Notes: generated by a model from the sequence alone, not told the origin. Counted from the stretch's first letter, positions 52,415 to 61,715 are shown. The stretch is DNA of 64,000 bases from Trueperaceae bacterium (GCA_023954415.1 JAMLIB010000002.1:124001-188000), one strand, 5' to 3'. A program made the numbers and translations.

Positions 52415-53241
52415 GGGTGGTCACGCACGTGCTCGGCCGCGTCGCCTTCTACGTGGCGGCGGCCGTCTTCGCCGCGGTCTTCGCCCTGCCCCTGCTGTGG
52501 CTCGTGTTCGCGCCGTTCGGCTCCAAGGCCACGCTCTCCGTCGCGCTCCCGGACCCCTTCACGCTCTCGAACTTCGGCAAGGTCTTCGCGAACACGTTCG
52601 CGGTGCGGGCGCTGTTCCAGAACAGCATCATCCAGGCCGTCGGGACGATGATCCTCGTGACGCTCCTCGCCACCCTCGCCGCCTACGCGCTCTCGCGCGC
52701 ACCCATCCGCGGCCGCGACGTCCTGAGCTACGGCCTGGTCCTCTTCTCCTCGATCGTGACGGGCACGGCCGCCATGGTGCCCATCTTCCTGCTCATCTTC
52801 AACATGGGCTTGATCGACACGCACATGGGCGTGATCCTCGTGTTCACGGGCGGGTTGCTGCCGGCCGCCGTCTTCATCATGCGCGACTTCGTCGACTCCA
52901 TCCCGCGCTCGTATGAGGAGTCGGCGCTCGTGGCCGGAGCCAGCCCCTGGGGCATGTTCCGCGACATCGCCCTGCCCATCGTGCGCCCCGGGATGATGGT
53001 CGTCGGGGTATGGACGTTCGTCAACGTGTGGGGCGGCTTCCTCGTGCCGTTCATCCTGCTGCGCAGCCCCACCAAGATGCCGGCCGCCGTGGCCATCTAC
53101 TCCTTCTACACCGAGGGCGGCACCCCGATCATCACGCTCACCACGGCCTACGCGCTGCTCTACACGCTGCCGGTGCTGGCCCTCTACCTGTTCGTCAACT
53201 GGAAGTACGGTTTCCGCTTCTTCGGCGGGATCAAGTCGTGA
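52411..53241 (+). CDS. Sugar ABC permease, MalG/UgpE type
   Basis: 276 aa, ATGA overlap with the MalF-type gene. Six helices, EAA loop EESALVAGASPWGMFRDIAL near residue 170, and typical ending FVNWKYGFRFFGGIKS. Forms the channel with the MalF-type subunit. Confidence 0.92.
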   Translation: MRVVTHVLGRVAFYVAAAVFAAVFALPLLWLVFAPFGSKATLSVALPDPFTLSNFGKVFANTFAVRALFQNSIIQAVGTMILVTLLATLAAYALSRAPIRGRDVLSYGLVLFSSIVTGTAAMVPIFLLIFNMGLIDTHMGVILVFTGGLLPAAVFIMRDFVDSIPRSYEESALVAGASPWGMFRDIALPIVRPGMMVVGVWTFVNVWGGFLVPFILLRSPTKMPAAVAIYSFYTEGGTPIITLTTAYALLYTLPVLALYLFVNWKYGFRFFGGIKS

Positions 53242-53245
53242 GGGG

Positions 53246-54334
53246 TTGAGGACCTTGGCCAACGTCGCGTTCAGGTCGATAACCAAGCAGTTCGGCGGCT
53301 TCACCGCCGTCAACGACGTCTCCTTCGAGATCGCGGACGGCGAGTTCGTCTGCCTGCTCGGCCCATCGGGCTGCGGCAAGACGACCACGCTCAGGATGAT
53401 CGCCGGGCTCGAGCAGCCCACGAGCGGGCGCATCTTCATCGGCCAGGACGACGTCACGGAGGCCAAGCCGAAGGAGCGCGACATCGGCATGGTCTTCCAG
53501 GACTACGCCCTCTTCCCGCACATGACCATCGCGGACAACATCGCCTACCCGTTGAAGGTGCGCGGGGTCGGCCAGGCGGAGCGGCATAGGCGGGCGGCCG
53601 AGGTGGCCAAGAACCTCTCCATCGATCAGCTCCTGGACCGCAGGCCCGGCCAGATCTCGGGCGGCCAGCAGCAGCGCACCTCGGTCGCTCGTGCCGTTGT
53701 GCACAAGCCCAAGGTGTACCTGTTCGACGAGCCGCTCTCCAACCTCGACGCCAAGCTGCGCCTCGAGGCGCGCAGCTTCCTGAAGCACTTGCAGCGCGAG
53801 CTCGGCGTCACCTCGCTCTACGTCACCCACGACCAGGCCGAGGCCATGGCCATGGCCGACCGCGTCGCCGTCATGGACCGCGGCGAGATCGTCCAGTTCG
53901 GGCCGCCCCTCGAGGTCTACCGGCAGCCCGCCACGACCTTCGTCGCCAACTTCCTCGGGAGCCCGCCCATGAACCTGCTGAGCGTGCGCTACACGGGCGG
54001 CGCCTTCGCGTCCGGCACGCTCACACTCGACGCGAGCCCGTTCGCCGGGCGGCTCCGCGACGTGCGTGATGGGAGCGAGCTAACGCTCGGCATCCGCCCC
54101 GAGCACGTGCGCATGGGCGGCGAGGACGACCGGTGGCGCATCCCCGGGGAGGTCTACGCCGTCGAGCCCCTCGGTCCCGAGGCGCTCGTCACCCTCAGGG
54201 TCGCCGGCGCCCTCGTCACGGCCAGGCTGTTCGGCGACGACCCGCCCACGGCGACCGGCGCGGCCAGCTTCGCGTTCGACCCGGCGCACCTGCACGTGTT
54301 CGGGCCGGACGGCCGGCGCCTGGCCGCGCGATGA
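53246..54334 (+). CDS. Sugar ABC transporter ATP-binding protein, UgpC/MsmX type
   Basis: 362 aa from TTG 53246 (TTG 53255 is an alternative with GAGG upstream). Walker A GPSGCGKTT at 39-47, Q-loop VFQDYALFPH, signature ISGGQQQR (Ile for the usual Leu), Walker B VYLFDEPLSNLD, switch His in YVTHDQAEAM, then a C-terminal regulatory TOBE region from about residue 240. The only complete ABC ATPase gene in the window; MsmX-type ATPases often serve several sugar transporters. Confidence 0.92.
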   Translation: MRTLANVAFRSITKQFGGFTAVNDVSFEIADGEFVCLLGPSGCGKTTTLRMIAGLEQPTSGRIFIGQDDVTEAKPKERDIGMVFQDYALFPHMTIADNIAYPLKVRGVGQAERHRRAAEVAKNLSIDQLLDRRPGQISGGQQQRTSVARAVVHKPKVYLFDEPLSNLDAKLRLEARSFLKHLQRELGVTSLYVTHDQAEAMAMADRVAVMDRGEIVQFGPPLEVYRQPATTFVANFLGSPPMNLLSVRYTGGAFASGTLTLDASPFAGRLRDVRDGSELTLGIRPEHVRMGGEDDRWRIPGEVYAVEPLGPEALVTLRVAGALVTARLFGDDPPTATGAASFAFDPAHLHVFGPDGRRLAAR

Positions 54335-54393
54335 CCGCACCTCGCGTGGGCGACGACCCGACGACGGTGTTCGAGGACCCGGCGCCGCGATGA
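54331..54393 (+). CDS. Possible 20-residue coupled mini-ORF
   Basis: Starts at an ATG overlapping the ATPase stop (ATGA) and ends at a TGA overlapping the ATG of the next gene (ATGA again), encoding MTAPRVGDDPTTVFEDPAPR. Both ends use the same 4-nt coupling seen in real gene pairs here. It may simply be a re-initiation bridge carrying ribosomes to the PHP gene; no function is proposed. Confidence 0.3.
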   Translation: MTAPRVGDDPTTVFEDPAPR

Positions 54394-55904
54394 TCACCTT
54401 CGAGGGCCGGGTGGCGCCGGCCGCGCGCGCGGAGAGCGTCTACCTCTACCTCCCGTTCGACGTGCCGGAGGGCGCGGAGCGGATCGACGTGCGCTACGCG
54501 TTCGAGGCCGGGAGCATCCTCGACCTGGGCCTGTTCGACCCGGAGGCCGCGCCGTTCCCCTCCACGACCGGTTTCAGGGGTTGGAGCGGCAGCGCCAGGC
54601 GCGCGGTGTTCGTCAGCGCGAAGGAGGCGACCCCCGGGTACCTGCCTGGCGAGCTACAGGCGGGCCGCTGGCAGGTCGTGCTGGGTCTGGCGCTGGTGGC
54701 CGAGGCGGGCTGCGACTACCGGGTGGAGGTCGCGGTGTCCGTGTCCGTGGACACCGCCGCCGGCAAACCCGTCGTCGCTGGAACGCCGGCCGCCCTCCCC
54801 ACCGCGAGCACCCGCGACGTGGTCACGCTTGGCGCGAGCGCGGCGGCCGACCACCGTGCGGCGCCGCGCCCGGGCCCTGGCTGGTACCGGGGCGACCTGC
54901 AGAGCCACACCTACTACAGCGACGCCCGCGGCTCCATCGCCGACCTCGTGGCCGAGGCGCGGAGCCGGTCCCTCGACTTCCTGGCCGTCACGGACCACAA
55001 CACGTCGAGCCACCACCGCGAGCTGGCGGCTTGGAACGCGTCCGAACCGGGCCGGGGCGGACCCCTGCTGGTGCCCGGCGAGGAGGTGACGACCTACCGC
55101 GGCCACGCGAACGTCTGGGGCGTGAGCGGTTGGACCGACTTCCGGCTCGAGCGGCCCGGCGACCTGGAGCGCCTCGTGCGGCACGTGAACGCCCGCGACG
55201 GGCTCTTCTCCGTCAACCACCCGAAGGTGACGCCGGGCTGCCTCGGCTGCGACTGGGAGTACGAGGTGCCTGACGGCGCCGCCAGCCTCGAGGCGTGGCA
55301 GGGGCCGTGGCTCATGCGCAACTGGGACTCACTGGCGCGCTACGACGCGCTCCTGCGCTCCGGGCGCATGCTCACGCTCGTCGGCGGGAGCGACAGGCAT
55401 CATCCGGGCTACCCGAACGAGGACCCGCCCGCCTTGCAGGTCGGCTCCCCCACGACGTGGCTGGAGCTGGTCGAGCTGTCCGTTCCCGCCGTCCTCGGGG
55501 CCGTCCGGACCGGTCACGCGTTCGTCAGCGAGTCGCCCGCCGGCCCCCTCCTCGAGCTCGAGGTCGGCGGTGTGGGCATGGGCGGGGCCGTCGCGAAGGG
55601 CGAGGCCGTGGCGGCCAGCGCGCGCGTGAGGGGCGCGCCAGGCGACGTGCTCACCTGGGTCGGCAGCGGCGGAGTGCTAAGGGAGGTAGCGATCGAGGGC
55701 GACGACTTCACCGACGCATGGGAGTGGTCGGCCGACGGCGCGTACCTACGAGTGGAAGTGGTGGCGCGCGCCTCACTACCCGCCTTCCTCGAGGAGCTGG
55801 CGCGCTTCGAGGCCGCCGGTCGGCTGCCGCCGTACCTGAAGCGCGAGGAGGTCGTGGCGAACCCGTGGCGGCGCGCGCTCTCCAACCCGGTGTACGTGAG
55901 GTAG
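54390..55904 (+). CDS. CehA/McbA-type PHP-domain metallohydrolase
   Basis: 504 aa. N-terminal about 150 residues are a beta-rich domain; the PHP domain follows with metal motifs GDLQSHTYYSDA, AVTDHNTSSHH, PGEEVTTYRGHAN, VNHPK and GGSDRHHPG. This CehA/McbA subgroup includes carbaryl hydrolases and many uncharacterised phosphodiesterase or esterase members using a tri-metal site. No signal peptide recognised. Placed at the end of the sugar transporter operon, it may cleave an ester or phosphodiester of the imported glycoside (inference). Confidence 0.85.
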   Translation: MITFEGRVAPAARAESVYLYLPFDVPEGAERIDVRYAFEAGSILDLGLFDPEAAPFPSTTGFRGWSGSARRAVFVSAKEATPGYLPGELQAGRWQVVLGLALVAEAGCDYRVEVAVSVSVDTAAGKPVVAGTPAALPTASTRDVVTLGASAAADHRAAPRPGPGWYRGDLQSHTYYSDARGSIADLVAEARSRSLDFLAVTDHNTSSHHRELAAWNASEPGRGGPLLVPGEEVTTYRGHANVWGVSGWTDFRLERPGDLERLVRHVNARDGLFSVNHPKVTPGCLGCDWEYEVPDGAASLEAWQGPWLMRNWDSLARYDALLRSGRMLTLVGGSDRHHPGYPNEDPPALQVGSPTTWLELVELSVPAVLGAVRTGHAFVSESPAGPLLELEVGGVGMGGAVAKGEAVAASARVRGAPGDVLTWVGSGGVLREVAIEGDDFTDAWEWSADGAYLRVEVVARASLPAFLEELARFEAAGRLPPYLKREEVVANPWRRALSNPVYVR

Positions 55905-56022
55905 GGGGCGTGGCACATTCGCGGTCTAGCCAAGCCGCCACGCTCGAGGCGCCGCCAAGGGGACATCGACGGCCGCTCGAGCCCGGTCCGCTCAGTGTCG
56001 AGTCCCTATCGAGACGTCTTCT

Positions 56023-57081
56023 TCAATGAGTTGCCACAGGTTCGTGCGCCAACCACCCCTGCGCCCTCAACCGCTCTTCCGCGATCGCGATCTGGCGGGG
56101 CGTGAAACGCCGCTTGCTGGAGTTCCAGCCGTGAACCTGACGGGTCACGCTGTCGAGCTGGTCCGCACCCTCACGGCTGATCACCCAATGCACCGAGGCG
56201 AGGAGTTCGAGACCGAACTGGGACTCGAAACCTTCGACCAAGCCCGTAACGCGCTCGAAGCGGGCGCGGCTGGTCTCGTGCTGGTCTAGAAAACTCTTAG
56301 CTTCATCTGCCGCGCCCGGCACGAGTGACAGGGGCTTGTCGGGCGCATCGCCGCCGTCGGCATAGCCGGCGATGAAGTGGCCTTCTATCCGGCTCAGGAC
56401 ATGGCCGAGGTTCTCTGCATAGGGGCCGTAGTAGGCCTTGACATACCTGAGGCGCAGCGGCTCACCGGCCTCCTGCATGAAGTACATCAGCTTGTGGACC
56501 TCGAGCAACGTGACGGAGGGATCCAGCAAGCCCGCGAGGTAGCGCTGCATGAGTTCGACCAAGGCCGCCCGGCCCGGGGTCATCTTGGGCACGTCGCGCA
56601 CGTGGACCATCGTGTCGCTGGGCGGCGCACCGTTGGGTTCGTACAGGAACACGTGGACATCACCGAGGTTCGCTAGCGCTAGCTCGATGCGAGGGCGCAC
56701 CTCGTTCCAGTCGAGACCCCCGAGGCCCGCACCCAGCGGTGGAATGGCGATGGACCTGATGTCTCGCTCACGGATGACCCTGACCAGATCCACGAGGCCG
56801 GATTCTATGTCTTCGATACGGCTCTTGCCACGCCAATGACGCTTCGTAGGGAAGTTGACGATGAAGCGCGGCGGCGTGAGCTGGCCCGTTTCGAAGACGA
56901 ACATCCTTCCCGGCTGCACCGCTTCGCGCTTGCAAGCATCCTTGTAAGTCTTGAAGTTCTCGGGGAAGGCGTTCTTGAACTGCAGGGCGACGCCCCGGCC
57001 CATCACACCGACACAGTTGACGGTATTGACGAGAGCATCTGCCTCGCTCCTGAGGATGTCGCCGGAGGTAAGTTCGATCAT
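56023..57081 (-). CDS. darG: DarG antitoxin, macrodomain DNA ADP-ribosylglycohydrolase
   Basis: 352 aa, ATG 18 nt after the darT stop. Residues 1-155 are a macrodomain: GDILRSEADALVNTVNC, GVMGRGVALQFKNAFP, FIVNFPTKRHWRGKS and IPPLGAGLGGLDW, the ADP-ribose pocket of DarG. Residues 160-352 are the helical C-terminal region that binds DarT (LVELMQRYLAGLLDPSVTLLE minus its end; LMYFMQEAG; YGPYAENL). It removes ADP-ribose from thymidine in DNA and also sequesters the toxin. Somewhat lower GC than neighbours suggests transfer. Confidence 0.93.
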   Translation of the reverse strand: MIELTSGDILRSEADALVNTVNCVGVMGRGVALQFKNAFPENFKTYKDACKREAVQPGRMFVFETGQLTPPRFIVNFPTKRHWRGKSRIEDIESGLVDLVRVIRERDIRSIAIPPLGAGLGGLDWNEVRPRIELALANLGDVHVFLYEPNGAPPSDTMVHVRDVPKMTPGRAALVELMQRYLAGLLDPSVTLLEVHKLMYFMQEAGEPLRLRYVKAYYGPYAENLGHVLSRIEGHFIAGYADGGDAPDKPLSLVPGAADEAKSFLDQHETSRARFERVTGLVEGFESQFGLELLASVHWVISREGADQLDSVTRQVHGWNSSKRRFTPRQIAIAEERLRAQGWLAHEPVATH

Positions 57082-57099
57082 GGCTGTACGCTGCCCACT

Positions 57100-57747
57100 T
57101 CAGTAATACCACTCAGGTCGGACTTCGACGGTTGGCCGCGGGCCCTCCACTGGAAGAACCTTGACGACCTGCCGATAGACACTGCCGGAGTGAACGCCGA
57201 TGCGTTCGATCAGATGCCACGGTAGGTGGTGCTCCAGTAGGAACTCGGCCTGCTTACCTTCCTTGTGCGCCCGCCAATCGTGGGCCAACACAGCGGCCCA
57301 GTCGATCTCGCGCAGCTGCGCGAGATCGCTACGGTCTTCGAAGTAGCTCGAGCCTGCGTTAGAGAGCGTGAAAGCCCAACGCGCCGATCGCTCCTCGGCC
57401 CATGCCACCGCAGCGTGAAGGTCGACCTCCAAGTGCAGGATCGGACCCTGCCCTAGGTGATACGTCAGCTCCTGGTGATTACCCTTATGTAGCAGGTAGA
57501 GCATCACGGAGCGCGGGCAGAAGTAGAACGGAACACAATCGCCGACATGCAGTCCGGGGTGGCTGCTCAGTTCCGACGTCAAACGCCGCTGCTTGATGCC
57601 GTTCATGCCGATGGTGGTGCCCGCAGACCCGCGCCGGACGACCTCCGCATCGCACCATAGGCAGCCGTCTGACACGATGGAGGCCAGGCGATCCACATGG
57701 ACGATGTGGTAGACCTTCGGGCGCAGCGGCACGGGGACAGCGTTCAT
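57100..57747 (-). CDS. darT: DarT toxin, DNA thymidine ADP-ribosyltransferase
   Basis: 215 aa, ATG start. DarT signature YHIVHVDRLASIVSDGCLWC at 13-32 with NAD-binding H14, Arg at 54-55 (IKQRRL), FYFCPRSVMLYLLHKG, and catalytic Glu168 in KQAEFLLEHHLPW. It transfers ADP-ribose from NAD to thymine bases of single-stranded DNA in a sequence-specific way, stalling replication; DarTG is a toxin-antitoxin pair with anti-phage activity. darT precedes darG as in known systems. Confidence 0.94.
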   Translation of the reverse strand: MNAVPVPLRPKVYHIVHVDRLASIVSDGCLWCDAEVVRRGSAGTTIGMNGIKQRRLTSELSSHPGLHVGDCVPFYFCPRSVMLYLLHKGNHQELTYHLGQGPILHLEVDLHAAVAWAEERSARWAFTLSNAGSSYFEDRSDLAQLREIDWAAVLAHDWRAHKEGKQAEFLLEHHLPWHLIERIGVHSGSVYRQVVKVLPVEGPRPTVEVRPEWYY

Positions 57748-57795
57748 GACGCTACGGCACCTTCAAGGCCCTGGGCGATCTTGGCGCATAGGCCC

Positions 57796-58815
57796 TCAAA
57801 ACCCCCCACGCCCCGCCACGAACGCGAGCGCCTCGTCCTCGAAGGCCATGAAGTTCGCGCACCCGTGGCGCGTGACGACGATGGCGCCGCACGCGTTGCC
57901 CATGCGCGCGCTCTCGTACCAGTCCCACCCCTTGAGGCGGCCGTAGATGAAGCCGCTGGCGAACGCGTCGCCGGCGCCGAGCACGTTGTGCACCTCGACC
58001 GGGAAGCCGGGCACGTCCGTCACGGTGCCGTCGCGCAGGAAGACGCTCGCGCCCTGCGCGCCGCGCTTCACGACGAGCGCCTGGGGGCCCGACGGCGCGG
58101 CGAGGAGCGCGCGCACGTTGGCCTCCACGTCGCCCTCGATGGTGGGCGCGGAGACCTGCTGGTGCGTGATGCGGACCTGCGCGGAGTCGCTCAGCATGGC
58201 CGCGTTGATCTCCTCCTCCGTGCCAAGCGCGACGTCGACGCTCTGCAGCAGCGCCCGCGCGCAGACGCCGAAGGCGCGGGGGTCGTGCCACTGGTCGGCG
58301 CGGAAGTCGAGGTCGAAGAACACGGTCGCGCCGGACGCCTTGGCGCGCTCGACGGCGAAGAGCGTGGCGCTGCGGCTCGGCTCGCGGCTCAGGCCGGTGC
58401 CCGAGACCTCGAGCGCGCGAGTGCGCGTCAGCGGAGCGGCCAGCACGTCGTCGATGGTGAGCTGCATGTCGGCCGCGTTGTCGCGGTAGAAGACGAGGGG
58501 GAAGCGGTCGGGCGGCTCGATGCCCAGGAGCACGGCGCTGGAGCGCGCTCCGGGCTTGCGGGGCAGGAAGCCGACGTCGACGCCCTCGCGCCTCAGGAAC
58601 GCGAGGATGAAGTCGCCGACCTTGTCCTCGCCGACGGCCGTGAGGAGCCCGGTGCGTAGGCCCAGCCGGTTCGCGCCCACCGCGATGTTGGTCGGGCTGC
58701 CGCCCACGTAGGCTGCGAAGCTCGAGATCTCCTCGAACGGCGCGCCGATGTCGTTGGCGTAGAGGTCGATGGAGGAGCGCCCCATCGTGATGAGGTCGTA
58801 CTCCTTGGCGCTCAC
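57796..58815 (-). CDS. iolC: 5-dehydro-2-deoxygluconokinase
   Basis: 339 aa from GTG 58815, GTGA overlap with iolB. PfkB/ribokinase fold: DLITMGRSSIDLYANDIG, YVGGSPTNIAVGANRLG and the catalytic NVLGAGDAFASGF. Phosphorylates 5-dehydro-2-deoxy-D-gluconate, the fifth step of inositol breakdown. Last gene of the iolDEGBC operon; the aldolase gene iolJ and the semialdehyde dehydrogenase iolA are not in the window. Confidence 0.93.
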   Translation of the reverse strand: MSAKEYDLITMGRSSIDLYANDIGAPFEEISSFAAYVGGSPTNIAVGANRLGLRTGLLTAVGEDKVGDFILAFLRREGVDVGFLPRKPGARSSAVLLGIEPPDRFPLVFYRDNAADMQLTIDDVLAAPLTRTRALEVSGTGLSREPSRSATLFAVERAKASGATVFFDLDFRADQWHDPRAFGVCARALLQSVDVALGTEEEINAAMLSDSAQVRITHQQVSAPTIEGDVEANVRALLAAPSGPQALVVKRGAQGASVFLRDGTVTDVPGFPVEVHNVLGAGDAFASGFIYGRLKGWDWYESARMGNACGAIVVTRHGCANFMAFEDEALAFVAGRGGF

Positions 58816-59702
58816 GCCTCGCCCCCCTCGGACCGGTCGGCCGGCGCCTCGCCGGGCCGGGGCACGCCGCCCAGCGGCAGCCGCAGGCGCCCGGGAGCGC
58901 CCTCCCAGCTGCCCCGCACCCACGCGAGCCGCGGCTCGTCGCGCGCGACCCACGACGGCGTGTCGCCGGCCAGGAAGTTCAGGTAGTAGCAGTCGTAGCC
59001 GGGCGCCGTGACGACGGGGTGGTACCCCCGGCGCACGATGACCGTGTCGCCGTCCTCGGCCCTCACGACCTCGTCGAGCGAGCGGTCGTCGGTGTAGAGG
59101 CGTTGGAGGGCCCAACCGCCCTGCGGCTGGAAGCGGTAGTGGTAGACCTCCTCGAGGTCGACCTCCTCGGGCGGCGCCTGCACGTCGTGCTTGTGGGGCG
59201 GGTAGGAGCTCCAGTTGCCCGAGGGGGTGTAGACCTCGACGCAGAGGAGCTTCTCCGCGCCGCCCGGGTCGATGACGTGGCTGATCTGGCGCGTGACGTT
59301 GTGCCCGCCGCGGATCTCGACCGCGACGTCGTCCGGCGCGATGAAGCGGGGCGGCAACCGCCCTTCAGCCGGCGCGGTGGCTAAGGCGATCTCGACGTCG
59401 GTGGCGGCGAGGACGCGCCACGCGTGGCCGGGCGGCAGGTAGAGGGCGTGCGGCAGACCGGCGAACACCCCGGCACGCCCCCGGAAAGCGCGCGCCTCGC
59501 CCGCCGCCTCGAGGGTCCCGTCGCCGGACAGCACGACGAGGCAGAGCTCGACGCCGTCGGTGCGGCCGGCGAGCGTCTCCCCCGCCGCGGCGCGGCGCGT
59601 CTCGAACCCGAGGTAGTTCCACCCGGCGCGCGCCGGGGTGAGTACCACGCCCGTCGCGCCCGTCGGCTCGTAAGGGACCTTGTGCTCCATGTTCGCGCTC
59701 AC
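58812..59702 (-). CDS. iolB: 5-deoxy-glucuronate isomerase
   Basis: 296 aa from GTG 59702, GTGA overlap with iolG; ATG 59690 would be four codons shorter. Double cupin: GNWSSYPPHKHD with metal His, DLEEVYHYRFQPQGGWALQR region, YHPVVTAPGYDCYYLNFLAG near the C-terminus. Converts 5-deoxy-D-glucuronate to 5-dehydro-2-deoxy-D-gluconate. Confidence 0.94.
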   Translation of the reverse strand: MSANMEHKVPYEPTGATGVVLTPARAGWNYLGFETRRAAAGETLAGRTDGVELCLVVLSGDGTLEAAGEARAFRGRAGVFAGLPHALYLPPGHAWRVLAATDVEIALATAPAEGRLPPRFIAPDDVAVEIRGGHNVTRQISHVIDPGGAEKLLCVEVYTPSGNWSSYPPHKHDVQAPPEEVDLEEVYHYRFQPQGGWALQRLYTDDRSLDEVVRAEDGDTVIVRRGYHPVVTAPGYDCYYLNFLAGDTPSWVARDEPRLAWVRGSWEGAPGRLRLPLGGVPRPGEAPADRSEGGEA

Positions 59703-60727
59703 TCCCGGCTCTCGGCCACGTAGACGGGCTCCCCGCGCCCGAGGCTCTCCCTGGCCGCCACCGCCACCCGCAAGGACTCGATGGCGTCCTCCGGCCCGGG
59801 CGTAGGCCGCTCGCCGGCCAGCAACGCGCTCACGAACGCCTGCACCTCCACGAGGTAGGCGTCGCGGAAGCGCTCGAGGAAGTAGTACACGTAGTCGCCC
59901 CGGATGCCGCCCTCGCCATAGCGCCACACGTTGGTGGCGCGCTCGGCCTCGGACACGACCTTGCCGCGCTCGCAGTGGACCTCGACACGCAGGTCGTAGC
60001 CGTAGACGGTGCGGCGCGTGTTCTGCAGCACGCCGATGGCGCCTGAGGCGAACTCGAGGGTGAGGATGCTCGTGTCGACGTCGCCGTGCTTCTCGAGGTA
60101 GGGCGCGACGAGCACGCGCCCGAGGGCGGTGACGCGCGTCACCTCGCCGGCCACGAAGCGCGCCATGTCGATGTCGTGGATCACCGAGTCGACGTAGATG
60201 CCGCCCGAGGTGACCACGTACCCCTCTGGCGGCGGCGTGGGGTCGGAGGACTGGCTGCGGAACATCTCGACGCCCCCGAGTTCGCCGGCGTGGACGGCGC
60301 GCGCCACCTCCGCGTAGCCGGGGTCGTAGCGCCGGTTGAAGCCGATCTGGAACGGCACGCCGGCGTCCGCCACGACGGCCAGCGCCGCGGCCGTGCTGGC
60401 CAGGTCCTGGGCGACGGGCTTCTCGCAGAAGATCGCCTTGCCGGCGCGCGCGGCGGCCATCAAGTGCTCCGCGTGCAGGGTCGTCGGGGAGGCGATCACG
60501 ACGGCCTGGACGGCCGGGTCGGCGAGGGCCGCGGCCAGGTCCGTCCCAGACTCCGCCCCGCCGTAGGCCGCGCGTGCCGCCGCCGCCCCGTCGGCGTCGA
60601 CGACCCGCACGAGGCGGGCGCCGTCGACGGCGCCCGCGAGGTGACGAGCGTGCAGCTTGCCCATCCTGCCCGCTCCGATGACCAGGAAGCCGATGCCGGC
60701 TTCCGCACCTGCCTTACCGAGGCTCAT
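59699..60727 (-). CDS. iolG: myo-Inositol 2-dehydrogenase-like oxidoreductase
   Basis: 342 aa, ATG start. Gfo/Idh/MocA family: Rossmann GAGRMGKLHARHL near residues 18-30, catalytic Lys in CEKPVAQD, and DSVIHDIDMARF with the active-site Asp/His typical of IolG. Oxidises myo-inositol to scyllo-inosose with NAD. Sits between iolE and iolB in the operon. Confidence 0.92.
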   Translation of the reverse strand: MSLGKAGAEAGIGFLVIGAGRMGKLHARHLAGAVDGARLVRVVDADGAAAARAAYGGAESGTDLAAALADPAVQAVVIASPTTLHAEHLMAAARAGKAIFCEKPVAQDLASTAAALAVVADAGVPFQIGFNRRYDPGYAEVARAVHAGELGGVEMFRSQSSDPTPPPEGYVVTSGGIYVDSVIHDIDMARFVAGEVTRVTALGRVLVAPYLEKHGDVDTSILTLEFASGAIGVLQNTRRTVYGYDLRVEVHCERGKVVSEAERATNVWRYGEGGIRGDYVYYFLERFRDAYLVEVQAFVSALLAGERPTPGPEDAIESLRVAVAARESLGRGEPVYVAESRE

Positions 60728-60770
60728 CGTCGGCTCCTTGGCGCGCCCGTCCTAGAGGCGAGCGGCGCGC

Positions 60771-61715
60771 TCACAACCCGTACCTCTCGCGCAGGAACGC
60801 CCTGGCCGCCCCCGACACCACATAGGGGTCGTGCGCCGCGGGGTCCTGCTCGGCTTCCACGATGTACCAGCCCGCGTAGCCGGCGCCCTCGAGCGCGCCG
60901 ATGACGGGGTCGAAGGCGAGCGCCCCCGCGCCCGGCGTGCAGAAGACGTTGGCCTTGACGGCCTCGACGAAGGAGAGGCCCTCGCGCTTCACGCGCGCGA
61001 GGACGTCGGCGCGCACGTCCTTCAGGTGCACGTAGCCGACGCGCGCCGCGAAACGGCGCGCCGTCGCGCCCGGGTCGCCGCCGCCGTACGCGATGTGGCC
61101 GGTGTCGAGGCAGTAGCCGACGAGCGCCGGGTCCGTCGAGGCGAACAGGCGCTCGATCTCCGCGGGTTTCTCGATGGCGGTGCCGCCGTGCGGGTGCACG
61201 CATAGCGCCACGCCGTGTTCGCGCGCGTACGCGCCGACCTCGTTCAGGGCGGAGCAGACCCGGCCCCACTGCTCGTCCGAGAGCGGCTCGACGGCGCCCA
61301 GTCGGCCCCGCCTGTCCCAGTGCAGCGAGCCGCCGCCCTCGGCGAGGTTGGCGAAGCCCGCGCCGGCGGCCCGGCAGAAGTCCACGTGCGCGCGCGCCGC
61401 CGCCAGCTCGTCCTCCAGGAACTCGGCGTGCGCGAAGTTCGTCCAGCGGTAGGCGCCGGCCAGCACGAGCCCGTGCTCGGCGAGGGCCGCGCGCAACGCG
61501 GCCGGCTCCTGCGGGTAGACGTAGCTCATCTCGGAGGCCGCGTAACCGAGCTCCGACATCTCGCTCATGACGCGCGCGGCCGTGTACTCCGGGCCCCAGC
61601 CGCGGATGTCGTCGTTGACCCACCCGATGGGCCCGATCCCGACCCGGCCCCGCGACCACGGGCCGCCTTGGCCGCCGGGCGGGGTGCCCGCGGCGCCTCT
61701 ACTCGTCTCGCTCAT
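60771..61715 (-). CDS. iolE: Inosose dehydratase
   Basis: 314 aa from ATG 61715 (ATGA overlap with iolD). TIM barrel: IGPIGWVNDDIRGWG is the IolE opening; metal-site residues in CVHPHGGTAIEKP, YCLDTGHIAYGG, GYVHLKDV and YIVEAEQDP. Dehydrates scyllo-inosose to the trihydroxycyclohexanedione used by IolD. The first 25 residues are Gly/Pro-rich and probably flexible. Confidence 0.94.
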   Translation of the reverse strand: MSETSRGAAGTPPGGQGGPWSRGRVGIGPIGWVNDDIRGWGPEYTAARVMSEMSELGYAASEMSYVYPQEPAALRAALAEHGLVLAGAYRWTNFAHAEFLEDELAAARAHVDFCRAAGAGFANLAEGGGSLHWDRRGRLGAVEPLSDEQWGRVCSALNEVGAYAREHGVALCVHPHGGTAIEKPAEIERLFASTDPALVGYCLDTGHIAYGGGDPGATARRFAARVGYVHLKDVRADVLARVKREGLSFVEAVKANVFCTPGAGALAFDPVIGALEGAGYAGWYIVEAEQDPAAHDPYVVSGAARAFLRERYGL

